From Plotosus lineatus (lineage: Eukaryota > Chordata > Actinopteri > Siluriformes > Plotosidae), in assembly GCA_024760905.1 (NCBI GenBank), contig CM045729.1:1426001-1490000 (forward strand): 64,000 nucleotides of DNA, read 5' to 3'. A program made the position numbers and the translations under genes. Numbering within the stretch: position 1 is the first letter of the stretch; each line of letters opens with the position of its first letter. A model generated the notes under the pieces. That model had not been told where the DNA came from and ran no database searches. It saw only the letters and a program-made list of their open reading frames with translations. Below are positions 56,176 through 64,000 of the stretch, one piece after another.

Positions 56176-56883
56176 TAATTGTCCCTCCATCATTCCATTA
56201 TAACATTTGTCCAAAGAGCATCTCTAAAAGTATAACACCTATGAATACAAAACTTCATGGGTTAAACTATTCTATGAATTGCAAAGTGTCGCATTTCTCT
56301 TTGATCATCATCATCATCGTCGTCATCATCATCATCATAAGTCAAAAATTAATGTTAAAGTAAAATGTGTACCAATATAATTTTTATATGGAGTAAGGAA
56401 ATTACATGTTTTACACACAACATTAAGATACATGACAAGTTAATTCAATTACAATTTATTTAGAATAAATGTAAAAAGTGATGCAAGTTGCCATTGTGGC
56501 CACAAATGTGAGAATGTTTTTCATTATTTTCTTGAATGTCCATCATATATTATTTTCAGAGAAAAAAATGCTTCAAGCTTTCGGTAACATTGTTAAAAAC
56601 AGAACACAAATTGATATTGATCTTATCTTATATGGCAATGCAGGTCTCTCCACTTATGAAAATCAGGATGTTTTCAAACATGTACATTTCTATATTAACC
56701 ATACTAAACTATTTCTTTATTATTTGTTTTTCCACTCTTTATTTTTCTTTTTGTACATTTTGTAATCCTTGTCTGTCTCTTGATGTATATTTGTTGTAAG
56801 ATAGATTGTGTAATTAACTGGAGAGGGCTTTATTAAGTTGGATAACTTGTGCTCAATCCTTTTCTTGAATGTTTCAATCAAAA
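56173..56883. other. Gene-free AT-rich stretch with small (ATC)n
   Basis: A short ATC/GTC repeat at 56306-56337. 56475-56765 reads VAIVATNVRMFFIIFLNVHHILF, which may be a fragment of a LINE C terminus, but it is not firm. Confidence 0.3.
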
Positions 56884-57242
56884 TCATCATCATCATTATC
56901 ATCATCATCTTCTTCTTCTTCTTCTTCTTCTTCTTCTTCTTCCCCTTAATCTGGGGTTGGGTTGCGGGGGCACCTGTCTAAGAGGTCCCTATCCCCAGCC
57001 ACTGTCTCCAGCTCTTACAAGGGGACACTGATGCATTGCCAGACCAGTTAGACATAATCCCTCCAGCGTGTTGTAGGTTGACCCCAGGGTCTCTTCCTGG
57101 TTGGACATGCCCGAAACAACACACCAGAGAGGTGTTCGGGGAACATTCTGATCAGATGTCTGAGCCACCTCAATTGGTTCCTTGCATAGACTTTCCCAGG
57201 TAGGCTGAGGAGTGTGATTCCATGATAATTAGAACACACTCT
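56884..57242 (-). mobile_element. Rex3 copy with internal deletion, ATC/TTC tail
   Basis: The 3' tail is an ATC array expanding into TTC at 56884-56942. The 3' region follows to 57175 on the minus strand. A deletion then joins it to the NYRGITLLSLPGK region at 57181-57242 (counterpart NYHGITLLSLPGKVYA). Confidence 0.85.
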
Positions 57243-57325
57243 TAGAGAGTTATTGTAAAAGGCCAGTTTCTCAGTAATTGAGAAGACAGTGGTAGAGGCA
57301 GATAACACATCTTTTAGGTCTAGAG

Positions 57326-58673
57326 CAGGGGTTGGCAACCCGCAGCTCCAGAGCTGCATGCAGCTCTTTCACCTCTCTGATGCGGCTCTGTGGCTTTTAA
57401 AAATAATGAATGTGTACTTTATAAATGTGCTTCATATACAAAAACCACTGCATCACCAAAAACAACTGTAAAAAGAAAATGCTGCTTATTACTCACATCG
57501 GAAGCACCCCGGGCTCCCAGGGGTAGCGAGTTAAACCAGCTTTCACTGGAGTGATGAGAGCATCTGCCTCAGGTAGAGTCCTGCAACGGTCAGGTACCCA
57601 CAGGTACCCAGTGTGTAACCTTGCAAAAAAAATGCTCTTTTAAGGTTGAAAATTACATAGATGGAAATTAACTGTCACAGGTGCGGGCGGATATTTATTT
57701 GGTGTGGGCAGGTGATTTTGTGTGTGTTCTCGTGGACATGGCTATTGTTATATTAATCAGCTACATTGAGAGTCTCAGTGTTTTTGATCTGCTGTGTTGG
57801 TGGATTTACAAACCCTTATGCTCATGGCAAGCAGTGTTCTCACCATCCCAGCAGCAGCGCAGCGAGCGAGAGAGATTTTTTTCACCACCGGGGTTTGTAA
57901 TCCAGGAACAGAAATCACAACTGAAGTAAGCAGTGGTGAATGAGATTTGGTTTATGCACATCAATCTTCGAATTAAATAACTCTCCTCCCAGTGACAAAA
58001 TAAAAGACTGGGTGTGGTTCAGTCTTCACTATGAGAATGGGGCAGGTTTTTTTTTAATAATATTAATGCTTAATACTGCACTGGGGTGGTCAGTGCAGTA
58101 TTAAGCATTAATATTATTTAAAAGAATGTTGAGCAGGCTCCTTCCTAAAATAAGTATTCATATACGTTTCTGTGTTGCTGTTGTTTTTGTAAATTAAAAC
58201 TATGCCATAACAACATTAATATAACGAATAAAGAAAAAGAAGATCCCACAAAGGGAGTGATGTTGAGGTGGGCAAACCAACCCGCTAACACATCTGGATG
58301 CACCCCGTCCCTCGCTTCATGGAAAGATATTATTTTTCTTTATATAAATACAAGAAGGACTCAAACACATTCATTAATTTTCTGAACTGCTTAATTCTAA
58401 TTAGGGTCACAGAGAGGCTGGTGATTTTTTTTAATCTAAATATTTTTGTTGCAAGCAGAATTGTAATTTAATTGTTTCTGCAGTCATTTAAATCAATGCA
58501 ACACATTGTGTTTTTTTTTTATATATATTAACATGAAGGAAAAAGGGATAAAACATTATACGCAGTGTTATTTGATTTTAAATGTCAAAAAAGGATTTGT
58601 GGCTCCCATGTTTTCTTTACTGTGGAAAACGAGTCCAAATGTCTCTTTGAATGGCAAAGGTTGCCGACCCCTG
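57326..58673. mobile_element. 1.35-kb non-autonomous hAT with 8-bp target duplication
   Basis: Ends are caggggttggcaacc at the left and, on the other strand, caggggtcggcaacc at the right. The duplication gtctagag at 57318-57325 and 58674-58681 fits the hAT nTnnnnAn pattern. No transposase frame is present. It holds a perfect 28-base hairpin at 58056-58118 and a SINE-C tail fragment at about 58367-58425. Confidence 0.9.
58056..58118. repeat. Perfect 28-bp inverted repeat with 7-base loop inside the hAT
   Basis: Arms 58056-58083 and 58091-58118, loop gggtggt. Confidence 0.95.
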
Positions 58674-59568
58674 GTCTAGAGCAAGGACATCAGGTTCAAT
58701 GTTTTTCATAGATCGAAAATAGATTTGTTGCTTTGGTTTGCAGGGGAGCGAGGCAACTCCATCAAGATGGCTTTAGGATCTGACAGCCCTGGATCATGTA
58801 CCTCTAAGTTCATGTTAGAAACAGAGTTTTTATCACCAGGTCAAGGGTGTGTCCCCTGGAATGTGTGGGTGCATCAACATGTTGCAGATTTAAACAATTG
58901 TGTAGCTAGAGGACCTCTGCTGCAAACTGATATGAGGGATGGTTAACATGTATGTTAAGGTTTCGGAGTATCATAATATGGGCAGTCATAGTACAGACTA
59001 TACTGAGAAGGTCCCGAATCTCTGTGAGGAAATCAGAATCGAATTTAGGAGGACAGTAGATAAACAGAAAAATTAGTGACAGAGGATGCTTGCGTTTAAA
59101 TGGAAGGCATTCAAATGATAACGGTTTACATAACAGAATGGAGTATAGCCCCAGATACTGGGTATGTGTTGCAGCATATGCAACAGTCTGTTACATAGAC
59201 CAGGTGTAACAGTGTTTTGATGACATGTGCAGCGTGTGCTGGCTGTAGAAAAGACAGCCGGGATTGCTGGAGCAGTAGTTGGACTGATAAAAAAAAACAA
59301 ACTTTCTCTGGGAACCTCTGGTGATATAATAGCCAGAGAAGTAATCCAAGCTCCTTGATGGTAGATATACACTGTGGGTGGAGGTTTGTATTGAATTTCA
59401 GCAGCTGTGCAGCAGAGTACATGAGCATCACGCTGACCACTGAAAGAATTTGCCAAAGGCTACATGAGAAAATCAGTGGATGTGTTATCATCAGGAGGAC
59501 AAACCATCCACAAAGTTACTTACAGTCACATCTCAGCAGCTCCTTTCTCATCATCAAGAAGTCCAGAG

Positions 59569-60367
59569 TGTTACGTATGCCTAATGGATTCTATCAGACG
59601 AGCCCCCACTTGTTACAGATAGGAAAATTCAGGGGATTGAAATTTCCCCATGAAACCAGCAAAGCACGACAGACCACGACATAAACTATGTACAATTTAA
59701 TAATATGAACAAAGCAAGACAAAACTCATAACTTACAACTTAGACCTAAACCATATACAAATTAACCAAGGGTCCCATAGTCACTAAGCGCCCACAGCAG
59801 GGTAAATTTAGAGATGGCGCATGTGCTGGGGAGGAAAGGCTCGCCATCCTGCAGCATGTCGGACGAAACAAAGGTGAAGGGTGTTCCATAGCTCACCTGA
59901 GATGAGTTGATCCATGATCCGCCCGAAGAGCCACGAGGAGACTGTAAGAGACTCCGAAATCCTGGAGGAGACTGTAAGAGCCTTCGCCAGTCAGCAACAG
60001 GTACTTAATATATATATATTCCCCCAACAAGTTGTTTTTTCTCTGGTACAAGCCTGAACAAGCCCAGGTAGGCCCAGACAAGTCTGTGTTGCTCCTCCCC
60101 TCTGTTGGATTGCGCAACTCCAGTCCTTTCCACAGTTTTCTATAGGATGCAGCACTCCCCAGTGATTTCGCAACACTCCAAAGCATTGTACAATACCACC
60201 AGTACACATGCACCCAGCTCTCACACCACTACTACCTTAAAGTACATGTGTCCTTAAACATATTGCATCTATGTGTGAAACTATCAATGTGTACCAGTGA
60301 GTAGATCCAGCAAACATATAAGTATTTTTATATTTACATTCACACCAATGTGTACATGCTCGTAACA
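59569..60367. mobile_element. LTR-retroelement insertion (solo LTR or deletion derivative), 5-bp target duplication
   Basis: TGTTACG at 59569 and CGTAACA at 60361-60367 are inverted ends, with cagag at 59564-59568 and 60368-60372. A TATA-like ttaatatatatatattc lies at 60006-60022. On the minus strand, GTAACA at 59616-59611 is followed two bases later by TGGGGGCTCGTC, which matches the tRNA-Pro primer-binding site. It may therefore be a minus-strand LTR plus primer site joined to the end of the other LTR. No gag, pol or env coding is present. Confidence 0.65.
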
Positions 60368-60372
60368 CAGAG

Positions 60373-61029
60373 ATCAATTGACCACATACAGAAAACGCGA
60401 GATGGTGAATAGTTATTAGCTTTCAAATCTGTGGGTCAGCAGCTCATATAAAGCTAACATAGAGCCCAATAAGAACCAACCAGGTTGAAGAAAACTAAAA
60501 GGTTCCAGCAGTACCATTGCACAAAAAGGTATTATTCAGCATGCAGGGAGGTGGCAACACACACCAGTGTTCTCTTCTGAGATGTGGGGACCTTTCCTCA
60601 AGATCTGGTCCATGTCCAAAATCTAAAAGTGTTATTTTAGCTGTCTCACACAATCAGACATTGACCTATGACCTCAAACATAGAAAATGCACAGCATATT
60701 ATTCTCGTAATTTTTGAATGATAATTGCTCTTATCTTACTTCATCTTATGATAAAGGAATATGTCTAATATGGACACGTTCTAATTTTAACTTTGCAACC
60801 AGAAGACAGTCACTCGAAATCACCAGTAAAGCTGCATCCATGGGGAGGCTTCAAAGTCGATTAAGACATGCACCAATATTATCTTATTCTTAAATTTTAA
60901 AAAGAACAAATATATTTTCATGGATTTTTGGAGCCCCAAGAACACATAATCCCATCATTATCATCTGCACTGTGCTGTGATGTTGATAAGAGTTCGTGTG
61001 CCTGAGAGTCATCATCACCAAAAACATCT
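60373..61029. other. Gene-free stretch, nothing recognised
   Basis: No feature supported on either strand. Confidence 0.3.
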
Positions 61030-61440
61030 CCTGGATTGACAACACCCCAGCTGTGGAGGGTAAGCCAACAACATCTCCTTCATTTACTGAGAACACTTAA
61101 GAGAACTGAACATCCACAACACCTGCATGACAACTTTTCCACATGTACTATAGAGGGCATCCTAATAGCCTGCATGATAGCCTGTTACAGCAGCTGTACT
61201 AAAGCTGACAGAATAAGCTCTCTGGTTTCACATGAAAAAAGCACAGGACCTTATTGGCATCTCCACAGTGCTTACTGTGTAAGAAGGGCTGAGAACATCA
61301 TTACAGAAATTTTACACCATGGACGCCATCTGTTTAAGCTTCTCCCATCAGGCAAGCATTTTAGACCAACCACCTCACACATATAAACTTAAAAGCTACT
61401 TCTTCCCAAAACCTATAGCACTACAGAACCCAGATGCTTC
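61030..61440 (+). mobile_element. CR1/Rex1-group LINE C-terminal fragment
   Basis: The frame at 61036-61386 reads LHDNFSTCTIEGILIACMIA, RRAENIITEILHHGRHLFKL and LPSGKHFRP. I recognise this as the thumb and C terminus of CR1-group RTs (IEGILTGCI, HPSHRLF.LLPSGKRYR). Confidence 0.65.
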
Positions 61441-61659
61441 CTCTGTCAGATAGACAACCATGCTTCTATCACTACACATGTTATTTCAACTACTGATTAT
61501 TTCTTTTCATATGTAATGAGTTCTGTTTGGGTCATGGACAGGCAGGAACCTACCTCAGCCAACTCTGACTGAAAGTGGGGTACCTTTTTTCTGCTTTTCA
61601 CGACCTCTTGACTCACCACTTAATTTCTACAAACTTTCTGATATTCATCTTTTTGCTAA

Positions 61660-61770
61660 ACCCCTTAAACCTAATTTGGATTACTGGGAGGCTGGCACTC
61701 ATCTCAGCCAACTCTGGGTAAGCGTGGGGTACACCCTCAACAGCTCACCAAACCATTGCAAGTTTTGACT
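61660..61770 (-). mobile_element. SINE-C 3' fragment, minus strand
   Basis: cttaaacctaatttggatta, ctcatctcagccaactctgg and gtggggtacaccctcaacag match the family's 3' end at 2203-2298 and 22690-22798. Confidence 0.7.
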
Positions 61771-61849
61771 CTACAGACTTGTAAATATTTGGAGAAGAGA
61801 CACAGGCCTAAAGGGATACACATCAGCTGTGCTCTCTGACAAATTATTG

Positions 61850-62950
61850 CACAGAGAATGTGACCACAGCAAGGACTGTTAAATTGTCTCAAACCAGAAA
61901 CCATGCTTTAATAGTGAGGTGTGTGTCCTGCTTAGAGCACAAGATGATGCCTTCAAGTCAGTAGACTAGCAGGCTTACAAAGAGGCACATTGGGCAATAC
62001 AAAAAGGACACCCTGAATCAGTTCATTGCTCACTTTGGCCAACACAATGGAGAGGTGCGTATCTGCCAAAGAGAAGCAATGATTCCATCCAGCTACACCA
62101 GCACCAGATCAGAGCCACGCTACACAGAGATGGATTAACAGGAAGGGTACTTAAAGCATGTGCAGATCAACTATCAGGTGTTTTCACCACCATCTTTAAC
62201 CTCTTGCAACTGCAATGCATTTGGTCCCACCTGCCTCAAAACCGCCACCATCATTTCAGTGCCTAAGAAGAGCAAAGCAAGCCAAATCAGTTTGCATCCA
62301 GAGCAAGCTTACCAACTGAGGATGCCATCAATACCACCTGGAAGCCATCAACCTCCCTGGACAGCAGCAACTCCTATGTGAGGATACTGTTTGTAGACTT
62401 CAACTCGACATTGAACACATTTCAACCACATAAACTGTTTCAGAAGTTTGGCATTCTGGGCCTAGGGAGCACACTGTGCATCTGGGCACTGCACTTTCTC
62501 AGCAGCAGACCTCAGAATGACAGAATTGGAGAACACATTTCCTCCTCTGTCTTCCTGAACACCGATAAACCACAGGGGTATGTTCTTAGCCCCCACCTTT
62601 TCTCCCTTTTCACACACGACTGTTCCCCATTCACACCAGCAACACCATTGTCAAATTTTACAACACCACCATCATAGGTTTGATAACAGATAACAACAAG
62701 TCAGCCTACAGGAAGGAGGTCCTGCATCTGTGGAGATGGATTCATGCAGAGCCACTAATTTCCCTTTCAGGATCAATACAGCATTGCAAAATCAAATCAA
62801 AGTCAACTTTATTTTGTATTTTAGTTTTGTCATAAAATTCAGTTCTGGTTTCTGTTTTCCTGTGAGTCATCTTCTTCCTAAGACATCATGGGTCATGCAT
62901 GTATTCTGCAATAAAAACAGTTTCCTTTGATATCAATAAAGTATTCTGAC
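61850..62950 (+). mobile_element. Rex1/CR1-like LINE fragment with 3' end
   Basis: RT translation gives VDFNSTLNTFQPHKLFQKFG (FSSAFNT counterpart), FLSSRPQNDRIG, PQGYVLSPHLFSLFTHDC, then ADD-region remains in another frame. Upstream (62104-62290) it matches 23360-23560. The 3' end atatcaataaagtattctga is the family's usual terminus. The frame at 62378-62677 has catalytic-region substitutions, and the copy is broken. Confidence 0.75.
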
Positions 62951-63269
62951 TCTCATTTGTATTACTTTGATTCTTTGATTCTATTTCAGAGATGTTTAAT
63001 ATTTCTCTTTTTTCCTGTATTATTCTTATGTGAAAAGTTTAAAATATAAAAAGCACCATTTGAGGTTCACACAGTTGAAATTTCTAGTGCTTTCACAGTA
63101 AATAAAGTGTGAACATCTTGAACAGTAAAACAGTCTCCCTTATTCTAATTACATAGGCATGCTGGCCTGAAAGAAGAGATTCTGAATATTCTAATGCTTT
63201 TTGTACTTTTTTTGAAGGATAAATGTTGTTTCACTGTTGAGTAGCTGTGTTAGACGACATCAAGGTGCG
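62951..63269. other. Gene-free spacer; would hold the 3' UTR of the next exon
   Basis: No clear AATAAA on the minus strand within 170 bases of the stop at 63270. Confidence 0.3.
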
Positions 63270-63509
63270 TTATGAGGTCCGTACATGTCTAAGCTCTTCC
63301 ATTTCTCTATTTGAGCTGGAAGTACACACAAGTTTGTCATAGATTTCTGGGGGAAGATGCACTAGTGTATCACGGCATGCTGGGCCTTCCCCTACTATCC
63401 ATCCTTCTGTTTCTTCTGGTTTCTTCTCTTCTAATTTGTCCAAAAGTAAAAGAGAACAATCCATAATCATGTATGGAATGTTTATTGTCTTTAAGTTCCA
63501 CTTTCTGAA
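63270..63509 (-). CDS. Probable terminal coding exon of an unidentified gene
   Basis: On the minus strand a pyrimidine-rich acceptor ending ctgcag (63515-63510) precedes an open frame from 63509 to TAA at 63270. It reads FRKWNLKTINIPYM, then DCSLLLLDKLEEKKPEETEG, VGEGPACRDTLVHLPPEIYD and SSSNREMEELRHVRTS. Composition is protein-like with mixed acidic and basic residues and no low complexity, and it matches no transposon family I know. The frame is 79 codons from the acceptor; an internal Met is at 63467. I do not recognise the family. The rest of the gene would lie beyond 64000. Confidence 0.5.
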   Translation of the reverse strand, partial: FRKWNLKTINIPYMIMDCSLLLLDKLEEKKPEETEGWIVGEGPACRDTLVHLPPEIYDKLVCTSSSNREMEELRHVRTS

Positions 63510-64000
63510 CTGCAGGTTAGAGGATAGTGGGATTAATGCAAGTGTAAAGTAATGGCGTCATTCACTGTCTGTTTAAATCGAGGTGATTGAACAGAATTAA
63601 GATAAATGTCGAGCAGGAGGATCGAGAATGATGACGGCAGCCATCACATGAGCGTTTAGTTTAAAGAAACCCTGTTGAAGGCGATCCCATTAACAACCAA
63701 GAGCGAACGTATCTTGAGTCGTCAAAATGGAGCTTCAATAATTTATTGCAATGAAAATAAATTAATATTAGCACACAGGAAAGAAGCCGTCAGCAGTAAT
63801 GTGTAGTGCGGGAGAAAAATGTTTTATCCTAAGTCCTGTATCATTACACTGCAGCAGTTCTGACATTTGCACAAAAACATAACTGCACACAAGGACAGAA
63901 ATACATTTTCCATCCAAAGAAATGAGGCTGCTGTGCTTTACACACCAGAATAGGATTTATTTTAGTTTTCTTTTTATATTGTGTGTGGCTCTATAATTCT
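63510..64000. other. Possible intron of the gene ending at 63270
   Basis: No further exon or repeat recognised. Confidence 0.3.

Larger units (their letters stand above)
57243..59490 (-). mobile_element. CR1/L2-like LINE endonuclease relic interrupted by a hAT
   Basis: On the minus strand from about 59070: LIFLFIYCPPKFDSDFLTE, IRDLLSIV, MILRNLNIHV (GDFNIHV counterpart) and LSDPKAILMELP (SDHKAI counterpart). The hAT at 57326-58673 then interrupts, and the linker continues at 57243-57325 (DLKDVLSASTTVFS). The part above 59100 is unrecognised. Stops are frequent. Confidence 0.6.

Overview
The window is from a vertebrate nuclear genome, almost certainly a teleost fish. The evidence is very dense dinucleotide microsatellites, Rex1- and Rex3-type LINEs, several RTE-like LINEs, tRNA-derived SINEs, Tc1/mariner and hAT transposons, and a secreted tandem C-type-lectin gene. 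Nothing is bacterial: no operons, no CRISPR array, no rRNA gene. The species cannot be fixed from the sequence.

Host genes are few. I can support one complete compact gene, an intronless two-domain C-type lectin on the minus strand at 2759-3484, with a TATA-like box and a poly(A) signal 14 bases after the stop. I can also support one probable terminal coding exon of an unidentified gene on the minus strand at 63270-63509. Almost everything else is repeats.

Layout. 1-5.5 kb: microsatellites, fish SINE copies and the lectin gene. 6-13.4 kb: SINEs, two broken Rex3 copies and a 1.16-kb GTGAGT-type minisatellite with higher-order structure. 13.9-18.2 kb: two copies of a hAT MITE. One is intact with 8-bp target duplications; the other was hit by a LINE and a SINE, both with intact target duplications. 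18.4-22.5 kb: R4/Dong-like LINE remains, one lying exactly between two ATT arrays, plus a Tc1-like remnant. 22.5-29.7 kb: SINEs, Rex1 relics, a decayed mariner-type transposase and an RTE copy. 30-32 kb: an internally deleted RTE-X-like LINE, then a perfect 98-bp inverted repeat in which each arm encodes a complete type I hammerhead ribozyme, a hallmark of Penelope-like elements. 33-37 kb: RTE copies in tandem. 39.9-47.8 kb: a Jockey/CR1-like LINE split by a Rex3 insertion with twin-priming structure, then another APE-type LINE. 48.8-56.2 kb: a full-length RTE-X-like LINE with a 20-bp target duplication, directly followed by a nearly full-length RTE, both at a TA-rich site. 56.9-62.9 kb: Rex3 and CR1/L2 relics, a 1.35-kb hAT and an LTR insertion.

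The elements interact. LINEs, a SINE and DNA transposons are nested in each other, so insertion order can be read from target duplications. One SINE family has a 3' end nearly identical to the RTE 3' end, which implies the RTE machinery mobilises it. Several RTE-type copies have long frames but damaged catalytic boxes (FADV, FADY, or the box deleted). The most unusual signals are the paired hammerhead ribozymes, the R4-like element in ATT repeats, the twin-primed Rex3, the coding-less RTE-X derivative and the minisatellite.
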